A stretch of 63,203 nt of DNA from the NCBI RefSeq assembly GCF_900156045.1, contig NZ_FTMX01000014.1:1-63203 (forward strand), read 5' to 3'. This DNA is from Peribacillus simplex. Lineage in GTDB: Bacteria > Bacillota > Bacilli > Bacillales > DSM-1321. A model generated the notes under the pieces. That model was not told the origin of the DNA. It was given only the letters and a program-made list of their open reading frames with translations, and searched no databases. Below, piece after piece: positions 52,650 to 61,009 of this stretch (positions are counted from its first letter, which is position 1; the number at the start of each line of letters is the position of its first letter). A program made the translations under genes and the position numbers.

Positions 52650-53135
52650 TTAAAGCCACTTTTCAAACTGAATTCTTTTATTCATTCCATAAATGATTGG
52701 CGCCCCAATCAAGAGGACAACGAATTCACCGACAGCCGTGGTCATCCAGCTTAACCAGAATGGGAAGCCCAGGGCAAGGTTCAGTTCAATTGCAATTAAA
52801 AACATTGTGAAGGTGAAAAAGATAATCGTGGCGATCATCCGTCCTTTAATGCCTTTTATGAACCGAGAAACAAAAATGACAAGCAATAAGGCGAGCAGAG
52901 ATTGCCCCACCCCAAAAATCAAATCATATGGAACCATCGGCGAAAAAAGCAGATTCGATATGAAGACTCCGCCGACGATACCGTAGATATACTTTTTATT
53001 GAATACAATCAGATGATTCAATATTTCCGGTACACGAAATTGGAACATCTGAAATGATATTGGTTGGAACACCAATGAGACCGCCACATACAAGGCAGCC
53101 AATAACCCGCTTATCACGAGTGTACGAACATTCAT
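52650..53135 (-). CDS. queT: QueT-family queuosine precursor transporter subunit
   Basis: A 161-residue membrane protein with five to six helices, matching the S component (QueT, PF06177) of an ECF-type transporter for preQ1 or related queuosine precursors. Recognisable segments are PISFQMFQFRVPEILNHL and YGIVGGVFISNLLFSP. A preQ1 riboswitch lies directly upstream on the same strand and overlaps the ribosome site, which agrees with the assigned substrate. The energy-coupling components are presumably shared and encoded elsewhere. Confidence 0.93.
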   Translation of the reverse strand: MNVRTLVISGLLAALYVAVSLVFQPISFQMFQFRVPEILNHLIVFNKKYIYGIVGGVFISNLLFSPMVPYDLIFGVGQSLLALLLVIFVSRFIKGIKGRMIATIIFFTFTMFLIAIELNLALGFPFWLSWMTTAVGEFVVLLIGAPIIYGMNKRIQFEKWL

Positions 53136-53142
53136 TTTACTC

Positions 53143-53181
53143 TCTCCCTAGTTTTTTATCGTGGGATGGTTACGAACCACG
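53143..53181 (-). ncRNA. PreQ1-I riboswitch
   Basis: Read on the minus strand: stem CGTGG / CCACG with the loop TTCGTAACCATC, followed by GATAAAAAACTAGGGAG. This is the compact preQ1 class I pattern (GGTTC...CCATCCC plus an A-rich tail ending in AAAAACTA). The tail that forms the pseudoknot runs directly into AGGGAG, the queT ribosome site, so preQ1 should shut off translation. Confidence 0.92.
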
Positions 53182-53356
53182 TTTAGGCGTTTGCCCGATT
53201 ATTAATAGTATCCCATGTAAGCTTGTTTCGTCAATTTGTAAAGAATGGTTTTAATTTATAAGTTTCCAAGCAGGGGAGGTAGCTTAAATGGATTTTGATT
53301 TATTGCAATGAAGGATGATATTATTTCAATATGTACTTCTAAGGAGTGAATATATT

Positions 53357-53878
53357 ATGTCGATCGAGAGTGTCAAAAGCCATTTTAAACAATGGGATCG
53401 GGAAGGCGATGTGATGGAGTTCGAAACATCGAGTGCTACGGTGATTGAAGCGGCGGAAACCATCGGTGTTATCCCAGCGCGGATTGCTAAGACTCTTTCC
53501 TTTAAGGGGGAAGGTGAAAAGGCCATTTTGATTGTTGCCGCAGGGGACGCGAAAGTGGATAATAAGAAATTTCGTCAGACGTTCGGTTTCAAGGCACGAA
53601 TGCTTTCACCAGAAGAAGTGCTTGCACAGACCGGCCATGCCATCGGAGGCGTTTGCCCGTTTGGTCTGGCAAATGATCTAGCTGTTTTTCTTGATGTATC
53701 GATGAAACGCTTTGAGTCATTGTTTCCGGCATGCGGCAGTGCGAACTCTGCAATAGAACTTAAACTCGCCGAGTTGTTTGAATATTCAGGCGCGAAGGAT
53801 TGGGTGGATGTTTGCAAAGGTTGGGAAGAGAAGGGGAATGAGGAAGCGGCGGTAGGCAATGCAGTTGATGGCCTTTGA
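53357..53878 (+). CDS. YbaK/EbsC-type aminoacyl-tRNA editing domain protein
   Basis: A 173-residue protein of the YbaK/ProX superfamily, which deacylates mischarged tRNAs such as Ala- or Cys-tRNA(Pro). The fold signatures are ARIAKTLSFKGEGEKAILIVAAGDAKVD-like, with KTL and the DNKKFRQ stretch, then GHAIGGVCPFGL. Specificity is not predictable. ATG 53357 follows AAGGAG by ~11 bases; the longer in-frame start at 53315 lacks support. Confidence 0.88.
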   Translation: MSIESVKSHFKQWDREGDVMEFETSSATVIEAAETIGVIPARIAKTLSFKGEGEKAILIVAAGDAKVDNKKFRQTFGFKARMLSPEEVLAQTGHAIGGVCPFGLANDLAVFLDVSMKRFESLFPACGSANSAIELKLAELFEYSGAKDWVDVCKGWEEKGNEEAAVGNAVDGL

Positions 53879-53908
53879 TGGTTTCGAAAAATGCACATGA
53901 ATGGAATT

Positions 53909-53934
53909 GAGTCCACTATGGTGGACTTTATTTT
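53909..53934 (+). terminator. YbaK-like gene terminator
   Basis: AGTCCAC and GTGGACT (7-bp perfect stem, four-base loop) followed by TTATTTT. Confidence 0.75.
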
Positions 53935-54009
53935 AGTGGCGACCGCATACATTTTCTATGATTTAAGCGGAAAATCGGGCAGAAAGTGTTCCTGATCGGA
54001 GGTTGAAAG

Positions 54010-54822
54010 ATGTTAAATGAAAGCAAAAGAAAAAGCAATAACAGCTATCTTAGTCTTAAAACTCTTTATGAAGAGAATATAACGGTTAAAAGCATTGCCC
54101 AGGAGCTTGAGTTTTGCCATAATAACGATCTGGCGAAGGATATCCAGAAAGCATTGGAAAAAAAGAATTATGATATATTGGCAGTCCAAGATCAGGGGGA
54201 AATCATCGGGTATATCGAAAGGGAAGAACTCGGTGAAGGAAGCATCTCTGAATATTTGAGAAACTTCTCACCAAGGGAAATGGTATCGGATTCAACCCCT
54301 TTGATCCAGCTTCTCCAGATTTTCAAGTATAAAACAAGGGTGTTCGTATTAGAGAATAATTCGATTAAAAAGTTGATTACCCATGCCGACCTTCAAAAGC
54401 CTCCGATTAGGATGCTGATATTCGGATATATTACTTTATTGGAAATGAGGATTAGCGATATCATCCAGGATAGATTCGGCGATGGCAGCTGGTATCCAAT
54501 GATCAGCGAAGACCGTTTAGAAAAGGCAACCGAATTATATAGAAGGAGAATCGATAAAAACGAGGATATCAATATAATAGAGTGCCTGCAAATCAGTGAT
54601 AAATTCGATATCATACATAAAGATAAAGATTTGAGGCGCTTCTTCCAAATCCCTTCAAAAAGTAAAGGGAAAAAGGATGCGAATGCCATCCGGAAATTAC
54701 GGGATAAGATTTCCCATGCTAATGAATTGGGTCTGGACATGTCATGGATGGAAATCATCGAGGTTGTCGAGACCTGTGGCCGACTGCTCGAAATCTCTGA
54801 ATCTTATCAGTATGAAAAATAA
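54010..54822 (+). CDS. Protein with N-terminal CBS-like pair and C-terminal HEPN-like domain
   Basis: A 270-residue soluble protein. Residues ~18-130 look like a CBS domain pair: YDILAVQDQGEIIGYIEREEL, then SDSTPLIQLLQIF and VFVLENNSIKKLITHADL. Residues ~135-265 form an all-helical region with YITLLEMRISDII and, at 229-240, KLRDKISHANEL. The R231-x4-H236 spacing fits the RX4-6H motif of HEPN domains, several of which are RNases. GGAGG lies nine bases before the ATG. It stands alone between terminators with no toxin or nucleotidyltransferase partner. Function unknown. Confidence 0.7.
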   Translation: MLNESKRKSNNSYLSLKTLYEENITVKSIAQELEFCHNNDLAKDIQKALEKKNYDILAVQDQGEIIGYIEREELGEGSISEYLRNFSPREMVSDSTPLIQLLQIFKYKTRVFVLENNSIKKLITHADLQKPPIRMLIFGYITLLEMRISDIIQDRFGDGSWYPMISEDRLEKATELYRRRIDKNEDINIIECLQISDKFDIIHKDKDLRRFFQIPSKSKGKKDANAIRKLRDKISHANELGLDMSWMEIIEVVETCGRLLEISESYQYEK

Positions 54823-54855
54823 GGATCCGGCTAATCATGCTGGTTCTTTTTTAGC
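54822..54855 (+). terminator. CBS-HEPN-like gene terminator
   Basis: GGATCCGGC and GCTGGTTC arms (with wobbles) and a six-T run. Confidence 0.65.
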
Positions 54856-54867
54856 CCATCCAAACAG

Positions 54868-54893
54868 AAAAAACTGCCCATATCAGGCAGTCT
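54868..54893 (-). terminator. DUF3892 gene terminator
   Basis: ACTGCC and GGCAGT arms, with the T-run on the minus strand. Confidence 0.8.
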
Positions 54894-54898
54894 CCCCC

Positions 54899-55195
54899 TC
54901 AAAACTCCGGCAGTTGATCCAGGTTATTTTCTTTTATCCCATCGGGCTCACTCCGCAATATGTCACGTCCATATTTATGAAAGACGTCAACATTGGCCAG
55001 GTTGCCTGCTTTGGCTTCCGAAAGGGCTGTGGGGTAGTCGAGTTCGCGGCCGGAGTTCGTCTTGATGGCGATAATATTGTCCTCTTCATTTTTCCTTACA
55101 GCGATGATTTCTTCTTTTCCTGCTGAATCAGCTTGGTTTGCTTGCGGTGTTCCCTGCTGTTTATATGATTCATAGGCCTTTTCAAATTGGTCCAT
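54899..55195 (-). CDS. DUF3892 family protein
   Basis: A 98-residue soluble protein. The DUF3892 core is EIIAVRKNEEDNIIAIKTNSG, RELDYPTALSEAKAG and ANVDVFHKYGRDILRSEPDG. It is conserved in Bacillus with no known function. The N-terminal 27 residues are a variable Gln-rich stretch. The ribosome site AGGAGGTGT precedes the ATG on the minus strand. Its upstream region is shared with the sigma-54 control region of the adjacent alcohol dehydrogenase. Confidence 0.88.
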   Translation of the reverse strand: MDQFEKAYESYKQQGTPQANQADSAGKEEIIAVRKNEEDNIIAIKTNSGRELDYPTALSEAKAGNLANVDVFHKYGRDILRSEPDGIKENNLDQLPEF

Positions 55196-55254
55196 GTTTT
55201 AGACACCTCCTATTTATAGGGTGAGCCATTTTTTCTGCAATATACAAACCGGAT

Positions 55255-55292
55255 TTCGTCCAACTTGAGCCATTGATTCGTCCAAATGGGCC
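55255..55292 (+). promoter_or_regulatory. Candidate activator sites upstream of the sigma-54 promoter
   Basis: TTCGTCCAA occurs twice as a direct repeat (about 55254-55262 and 55277-55285), each near GAGCCATT or CCATT; the second is framed by CCATT and AAATGG. The spacing of ~55-90 bases upstream of the -24 element suits binding of an enhancer-type activator. The likely partner is the regulator encoded at 56526-57956, which is inference. Confidence 0.5.
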
Positions 55293-55344
55293 GAGTTTTC
55301 GGCACTTTTTTAAAGTGAATGCTGTCTTCTTTGCCTTTTTGCAG

Positions 55345-55360
55345 TGGCATGGCACTTGCA
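55345..55360 (+). promoter_or_regulatory. Sigma-54 (SigL) promoter
   Basis: TGGCAT-GGCAC-TTGCA matches the -24/-12 consensus TGGCAC-N5-TTGCW with one change (C to T). The invariant GG (55346-55347) and GC (55358-55359) are spaced exactly as required. It lies ~57 bases before the start of the zinc alcohol dehydrogenase gene. Confidence 0.88.
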
Positions 55361-55416
55361 TCGTGTAAGTAGTAGCAAGAAATAATATCCACTGGAATAA
55401 GGGAGGAAAATGAATC

Positions 55417-56484
55417 ATGAATGTAAATCAAGGGGCAAGCACTGTAAATGCAAAACAAAAGGTCAAGTCAATGAAAGCGGCGGTCGTCAATGAATTTAAC
55501 CAAAAACTTGAGATTAAAGAAGTTCCCATCCCAGAGTTGGAATATGGTGAGATATTAGTGAAAATTAAAGCATGTGGCGTGTGTCATACCGATTTGCATG
55601 CGGTACATGGTGATTGGCCGGTAAAACCCAAGCTTCCGCTTATCCCCGGACATGAGGGTGTGGGCATTATAGAAAAGGTGGCAGAAGGCGTAACTTCCTT
55701 GAAAGTAGGTGACCGTGTTGGGATCCCATGGCTTTATTCGGCTTGTGGCGATTGTGAATACTGTCTGACCGGAAGGGAAACGCTTTGCTTGGATCAATTA
55801 AATGCAGGCTATTCCGTGGACGGTGGGTATGCTGAATATTGTAAAGCACCCGCCAAATATGTGGTGAAGGTTCCTGAAGGGCTTGACTTTGCGGAGGTTT
55901 CACCAATTTTCTGTGCAGGTGTAACGACCTATAAAGCGCTTAAGGTATCAGAAGCAAAGCCTGGTGATTGGGTAGCGGTTTATGGAATTGGCGGATTGGG
56001 ACATGTTGCCCTGCAATATGCGAAAGCGATGGGCTTTAATGTCATTGCTGTCGATATTCAAGATGATAAGCTTGATCTTGCAACGGAACTTGGGGCGGAT
56101 TACACGATTAATGGACTGAAGACCGATCCTGTACAGGCTATAAAGGATAAAGTTGGCGGTGTGCAGGCATCCATTTCTGTAGCGGTTACGAAAAAAGCTT
56201 TCGAACAGGCTTACAGTTCAGTCAAGAGGGGCGGGACACTTGTCGTAGTCGGATTGCCGAATGATGAACTTCCAATCCCGATTTTTGATACAGTGCTGAA
56301 TGGGGTAACTGTAAAAGGGTCAATCGTCGGCACGAGAAAAGATTTACAGGAAGCTGTTCAATTTGCGGCTGAGGGTAAAGTCAGAACGAATATAGAGACG
56401 AGGAAACTTGATGAAATAAATGATGTGTTTTCAATGATGGAAAAGGGAGAAATCAACGGACGCATCGTATTGACGCTGGAATAG
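55417..56484 (+). CDS. Zinc-dependent alcohol dehydrogenase (AdhP/AdhT type)
   Basis: NAD-dependent MDR alcohol dehydrogenase of 355 residues. The catalytic zinc Cys is in CGVCHTDLHA, with GHEGVG and a further Cys in IFCAGVTTY. The structural zinc motif is CGDCEYCLTGRETLC. The nucleotide fold shows YGIGGLGHVALQYAKA. ATG 55417 follows GGGAGG by about ten bases and adds an 18-residue tail before MKAAVVNEF, where most relatives begin. Transcription probably comes from the sigma-54 promoter at 55345. Confidence 0.92.
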   Translation: MNVNQGASTVNAKQKVKSMKAAVVNEFNQKLEIKEVPIPELEYGEILVKIKACGVCHTDLHAVHGDWPVKPKLPLIPGHEGVGIIEKVAEGVTSLKVGDRVGIPWLYSACGDCEYCLTGRETLCLDQLNAGYSVDGGYAEYCKAPAKYVVKVPEGLDFAEVSPIFCAGVTTYKALKVSEAKPGDWVAVYGIGGLGHVALQYAKAMGFNVIAVDIQDDKLDLATELGADYTINGLKTDPVQAIKDKVGGVQASISVAVTKKAFEQAYSSVKRGGTLVVVGLPNDELPIPIFDTVLNGVTVKGSIVGTRKDLQEAVQFAAEGKVRTNIETRKLDEINDVFSMMEKGEINGRIVLTLE

Positions 56485-56490
56485 GAACAG

Positions 56491-56526
56491 AGGAGGATGC
56501 CCCAGGGAACGGGGCATCCTCCTTTT
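56491..56526. terminator. Bidirectional terminator between adh and the sigma-54 regulator
   Basis: GAGGATGCCCC pairs with GGGGCATCCTC around a seven-base loop, followed by CTTTTT on the plus strand. It separates two convergent transcripts. Confidence 0.9.
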
Positions 56527-57956
56527 TATGTCTGGTTCTTCTCATTTAATATATAACGTAATTTCCTTATGGATATCTGCAAGCGTTTGGCTGCTTCATT
56601 CCGGTTACCGTAGGTTTTTTGCAGTGCCTGCATGACGAGCTCCTTTCCAATAGTGGATTGAAGCTGTTTGATTTCCGTAAGAATTTCTTCAAGCATCAGT
56701 TCATCCTTCTCATTAAAGTCAGCCACCAGTCTTTTTCGCCATTCTTCAAGAAGGTTTTCAGTTGATTGAATTCCACTAGTGGACACGTTTTTGTCAGGGG
56801 TGATCTGGCTGTTAGTGAGGGAGATATCATTGGCTGATATTACCGACTTATGGTCTGATAGAGTTAATGTGCGCATGACCACATTAGATAGTTCGCGTAT
56901 GTTGCCTGGCCAATTGTATTGCTGTAATTTTTCAATGGCTTCATTGGAAAAAGAGATATCTCCATGACCATTCCTCTCAATCAAGTGACGGACAAGCAAG
57001 GGAATATCCTCTTTTCGGTTCCTTAAAGGCGGGATATTGAGAGTCACGACGTTCAGTCGGTAAAATAAGTCTTCCCGGAATTTATTTTTGTCCACTGCCT
57101 GCTGCAGATTTTCATTGGAGGCCGCCACTAACCGGGCGTTCGTCCTTAATGTCCCGCTGCTGCCAACCCTCATGAATTCCCGCGTTTCCAAAACTCGGAG
57201 CAATTTGACTTGGATGGCGGGACTCGCATCCGCAATTTCATCAAGAAAAAGCGTCCCGTTCCCGGCAATTTCGAAAAAACCCTTTCGCAGCTGGGTCGCT
57301 CCCGTGAACGCACCCTTTTCATGACCGAATAATTCGCTTTCAAGCAGGGACTCAGAGATTGCTCCACAATTGATGCCGATAAAAGGTTCATGATTTCGGG
57401 GGCTGGCAATGTGAATGAAGCGTGAAAGCACTTCTTTACCGCTACCGGTTTCTCCCTCAATTAATACATTGACGGTTTTTTGAGCCACCTTGAAAGCCAT
57501 TTCAATCAAATTCTTCATTAAAGGACTTTCGCCGACAATGAGTCCTGAATCCTCGGCCAGTTTATGGATGAAATGCTGATTCAAATCTTCATTTTCATTC
57601 AAAAGGTTGTCAATCTGCCTTTCCAGCACTTCAATATCCACAAAGGGTTTTTCCATATAATCACTCGCGCCAAGTTTCATTGCATCAACAGCGGTCTTGA
57701 CGGTGCTGTATCCGGTCATGATCAGTACCTTGCAACGCGGCTGCAGCTGTTTTAGATGCTGCAGGAGGGAAAGTCCATCACAATCAGGAAGCTTCAGGTC
57801 TATCATTGCGACATCAAAACGCTGCTGATTCCAATCGATTTCATGAAAATCCTTCCCGCTATTCACAACTTGTACGATATAACCTTTCATCGTAAAAAGG
57901 CGGGATAGAAAAGTCCCAACCTCTTTCTCGTCGTCTACCACAAGTAAATGAACCAC
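56526..57956 (-). CDS. NtrC-family sigma-54-dependent response regulator
   Basis: A 476-residue activator: receiver domain with acidic pocket DDE (8-10) and phospho-Asp53 (MIDLKLPD); AAA+ domain with Walker A GETGSGKE, the sigma-54 contact loop GAFTGA, Walker B TLFLDEIAD and the R-finger region NWPGNIREL; and a C-terminal Fis-type helix-turn-helix (GNRNEAAKRLQISIRKLRYIL). It starts at GTG 57956, four bases after the kinase stop. GAFTGA shows it can activate sigma-54. The only sigma-54 promoter I found nearby is that of the convergent adh gene. Confidence 0.95.
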   Translation of the reverse strand: MVHLLVVDDEKEVGTFLSRLFTMKGYIVQVVNSGKDFHEIDWNQQRFDVAMIDLKLPDCDGLSLLQHLKQLQPRCKVLIMTGYSTVKTAVDAMKLGASDYMEKPFVDIEVLERQIDNLLNENEDLNQHFIHKLAEDSGLIVGESPLMKNLIEMAFKVAQKTVNVLIEGETGSGKEVLSRFIHIASPRNHEPFIGINCGAISESLLESELFGHEKGAFTGATQLRKGFFEIAGNGTLFLDEIADASPAIQVKLLRVLETREFMRVGSSGTLRTNARLVAASNENLQQAVDKNKFREDLFYRLNVVTLNIPPLRNRKEDIPLLVRHLIERNGHGDISFSNEAIEKLQQYNWPGNIRELSNVVMRTLTLSDHKSVISANDISLTNSQITPDKNVSTSGIQSTENLLEEWRKRLVADFNEKDELMLEEILTEIKQLQSTIGKELVMQALQKTYGNRNEAAKRLQISIRKLRYILNEKNQT

Positions 57957-57960
57957 ATTA

Positions 57961-59577
57961 TCATCCCCTTTCCTCTTCTGCTTGTAAGGGAAGCCTCAGG
58001 AAAAAAGTGCTTCCTTGTCCTGGTGTGCTCAAAACGTCGATCTTCCCACCATGGTCTTTGGCGATGCCAAGGCTTACAGACAGCCCCAAACCGGTACCTT
58101 TTTCACGGTCTTTAGTCGTATGAAAGGGATGGAATATGAAGGGCAGGCGTTCTTTTTCAATCCCCGTTCCGTTATCAGTCACCTGAACCACCAAGAACTC
58201 GTTATCTGAATAGGTAGTGATCGCAATCGATTTTTCCGTTTGTTCGGACTCATCCAATGCGTCCTTCGCATTCAATAGCAAGTTGATGATGATCTGTTCT
58301 ATCTGCGGCTGGCTGCCCTTTATGTAAGGAAGGTCTTCCTGAAGGGTAAGATGGAGGGATATCTGCTTCTTCCCAAGTTGGAACTTCAAAAGGTTCAGTA
58401 CCTGGTGAATGGCTTCGTTAATAGAGTAATAGTGGAATCTATACTCATCCTGCCTTGAAAAGGTAAGAAGGCTTTTCACTATTTGCCTGCATCGATCTCC
58501 GCAAATCTTAATATCATTTAACAGCATATGATCCAGATTGTCCTGTGGGGTTTTCCGCAATAAAATTTGCGAGTTACCAAGAATGGCCGTTAATGGGCTA
58601 TTCAATTCATGGGCAATCCCTGCTGCCATTTCACCGATCGCCCCAAGTTTACCGGCATGTAATAGCTGGACTTCCATCTGTCTTCTTTCGGTGACATTTT
58701 TATAATAAGCAATGACCCCATATACTTGATGCTCCTTATTCTGAATCGGGTAGGCATGCATTTCCAGGATGGTACCATGCTGAAGGGGAATTTCCTGAAA
58801 CCCTGGCTTATTACATGAAAAGGTATCTTGAATCAGAGATTGGGATTTTTGAATTAAAGCAACCAGGTCGGAAAAGTCCCTTGCTGAATCATTGGATTGA
58901 TAGACCGTTCCTTTGTGATCAAAGACGATGATCATATCTTCAACTGCCTTGAATGTATCCTCCCATTCCTGTTTGGAATGAAGAACTTCCTTATAAAGCT
59001 GGGCATTCTCCAAAGTTAACGCAAGCTGGTTGGATAGTTGCTCAAGAAATTCAAGTTCATCTTCAAGCCATGTTTTCTTTTTCTTCCTGCCGAAAGTCCA
59101 GATTCCGATTTTTTTACTTTTTCCGTATAAAGGAACCAATAGAAGTGATTCGATCTCAAGGGATAATAGACGTTCCTTTTCCCGGAAGTCCGGTAACCGT
59201 TTAACTTCCACCTGAATCGGCTGTTTGTCCTTCAAGGCGGACGAGAAATCCTGAAAAGGGTGTAACAAGTTTTTTGCATCCATTTCAAGTTCACAGTGAC
59301 CATTAGGGCAGATATGAAGCAGGGCAGGTTCTTCCTCATACAATATGACAAAATGACTGTCATCGAAGGTAATGAGCTGCTTAAGTTTTGCAATAACATT
59401 TCGGAGAATTTCTTGGATGTCAATGTCCATATTCATATTTTTAGTGATGTCATTCATGATTTCAAGCTGCATATTCTTCTTCTTCAGCTGATCCACAGTT
59501 TTCTTAAGTTCCGTGTAATACGTTTTCTTTGAAGATTTCACACCTGTCATTAAATCTATCAATTCAAGTTTGTTCAT
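57961..59577 (-). CDS. GAF/PAS cytoplasmic histidine kinase
   Basis: A 538-residue kinase without clear membrane helices. An N-terminal coiled coil precedes a GAF domain (~50-205, FVILYEEEPALLHICPNGH, LLVPLYGKSKKIGIWTFGR), a PAS domain (~215-320), the H box MAAGIAHELNSPLTAILGNSQIL, and an ATPase domain with NLLLNAKDALDE, VTDNGTGI and KGTGLGLSVS. ATG 59577 is preferred to GTG 59586 because of AGAGGTG spacing. It pairs with the adjacent sigma-54 response regulator. The GAF domain suggests a small-molecule or redox input, not known. Confidence 0.92.
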   Translation of the reverse strand: MNKLELIDLMTGVKSSKKTYYTELKKTVDQLKKKNMQLEIMNDITKNMNMDIDIQEILRNVIAKLKQLITFDDSHFVILYEEEPALLHICPNGHCELEMDAKNLLHPFQDFSSALKDKQPIQVEVKRLPDFREKERLLSLEIESLLLVPLYGKSKKIGIWTFGRKKKKTWLEDELEFLEQLSNQLALTLENAQLYKEVLHSKQEWEDTFKAVEDMIIVFDHKGTVYQSNDSARDFSDLVALIQKSQSLIQDTFSCNKPGFQEIPLQHGTILEMHAYPIQNKEHQVYGVIAYYKNVTERRQMEVQLLHAGKLGAIGEMAAGIAHELNSPLTAILGNSQILLRKTPQDNLDHMLLNDIKICGDRCRQIVKSLLTFSRQDEYRFHYYSINEAIHQVLNLLKFQLGKKQISLHLTLQEDLPYIKGSQPQIEQIIINLLLNAKDALDESEQTEKSIAITTYSDNEFLVVQVTDNGTGIEKERLPFIFHPFHTTKDREKGTGLGLSVSLGIAKDHGGKIDVLSTPGQGSTFFLRLPLQAEEERG

Positions 59578-59589
59578 GCTTTTCACCTC

Positions 59590-60741
59590 TTAAAGGGCTG
59601 TAAGAAGCAGCTGATTAATCTGTTCTAATGACATATCACGAGGATTTGTGATCATGCACGCATCCTCAAGAGCGGTCATCCCTATGGGGTCTATCATTTC
59701 TCTTGTAATGCCGACATCACTTAAACTATTGGGAGCCCCTATATCCTGGGATAATTCCCTTACGAAGTGTATGGCTGCCATTCCTGCTTCCTGCTCGGTC
59801 AATGCCCGTGTATCGATGCCCATGATACCTGCAATCTCACTGAATCGCCTTGGTGAGGCAATTCGATTGAAGTCCATGACATGGGGAAGGAGTATCGCAT
59901 TGATTTCACCATGCGGAAGGAGGTACTTGCCGCCTATGGCATGTGAAATGGCATGGGCAGCTCCCAAAATGGCATTGGAAAAAGCCAGACCAGCCTGCAG
60001 GCTCGCCATCGCCATCGCTTTTTTTGCTTCCTCATTATGCCTGGTAGCGACAGAGGGGCGTAAGTGGCGGGAAACGATGGAAAGTGCGTTTTTGGCTTGT
60101 ACATCTGTCAAAGGTGTCGCAGCGAGTGAGACATAGGATTCAATGGCGTGTGTTAAAACATCCATTCCCGTGGCGGCGGTCAAATCCGGTCCCAAGGTGG
60201 TTAAGGTACCAGGGTCGACTATTGCAATATCGGGGACGAGTGATTTTGAAATGATTGTCATTTTTTTCTCGCGGAATGAATCGACGATCACCGAAAACTG
60301 TGATACTTCCGATCCAGATCCTGCAGTGGTCATGATCATCACCATGGGCGGGAGGGGAGAGTGGACTTTATCAACACCTTCATAATCACTGATGATGCCG
60401 CCATTTGTTACTAAAAGGGCGACCCCTTTGGCGACATCCAAAGCACTGCCTCCTCCCAAGCCAATGATGGCATCACATTCTTGTTCTTTAAATGTCAAAC
60501 AGCCGGCTTCAATCTCCCTGTCCTTCGGATTGGTCGTCATTTCAATGAAGGTAGCAAAAGCAAGGCCCGCATCTTTGCAGGATTTTATGACTATTTCTAA
60601 CCAGCCGGCATTGGCCACCCCTGAGTCGCTGACTATCAAGGCCTTTTTGGCACCCAAACGCAAGCAGGCCTCGCCAGCTTGTTCAATCGAACCTTTTCCA
60701 AAAATCACTTCCGGCATCACGAATTTAGTTATCGACATCAT
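59590..60741 (-). CDS. Iron-containing alcohol dehydrogenase
   Basis: A 383-residue group III (Fe-dependent) alcohol dehydrogenase. The NAD loop is GLGGGSALDVAKGVA, with GSGSEVSQF and the metal-ligand set Asp in TGMDVLTHAIES, then HAISHAIGG and LPHGEINAILLPHV. GGGAGAAGG precedes the start codons (two adjacent ATGs at 60741 and 60738). It is the first gene of the operon that continues into the kinase and sigma-54 regulator, so the regulatory genes are transcribed with an alcohol dehydrogenase. No sigma-54 promoter was found upstream of it. Confidence 0.93.
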   Translation of the reverse strand: MMSITKFVMPEVIFGKGSIEQAGEACLRLGAKKALIVSDSGVANAGWLEIVIKSCKDAGLAFATFIEMTTNPKDREIEAGCLTFKEQECDAIIGLGGGSALDVAKGVALLVTNGGIISDYEGVDKVHSPLPPMVMIMTTAGSGSEVSQFSVIVDSFREKKMTIISKSLVPDIAIVDPGTLTTLGPDLTAATGMDVLTHAIESYVSLAATPLTDVQAKNALSIVSRHLRPSVATRHNEEAKKAMAMASLQAGLAFSNAILGAAHAISHAIGGKYLLPHGEINAILLPHVMDFNRIASPRRFSEIAGIMGIDTRALTEQEAGMAAIHFVRELSQDIGAPNSLSDVGITREMIDPIGMTALEDACMITNPRDMSLEQINQLLLTAL

Positions 60742-61009
60742 TGCGCCTTCTCCCTGTATATATTCTATCTCTTCTGTAATAATTTCCCGAAAAAGAGCGA
60801 AAATCCTGTTATGATTCCAGGAATTTTTATATAATCTGACAAAATATCTAATGATGGAGAACTTTTAGCAGGGGTCAAATCTCCTGTTAATTTCTTTAAA
60901 TTGTAAATTCGTTACTTTAGACATGTATGAATAGGGATAAACCTACCTAGTTAGTGTTTTCTATATATTGTAAAATTATGGTGAAATCTATTAAACTGGG
61001 AGGCAATCT

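Noticed and set aside
59648..60136. 162-residue plus-strand frame inside the iron alcohol dehydrogenase gene
   Set aside because: Antisense shadow of a well-conserved enzyme with no supporting signals.
60742..61000. Sigma-54 promoter for the iron alcohol dehydrogenase operon
   Set aside because: No GG-N10-GC pair in the right context was found on the minus strand.
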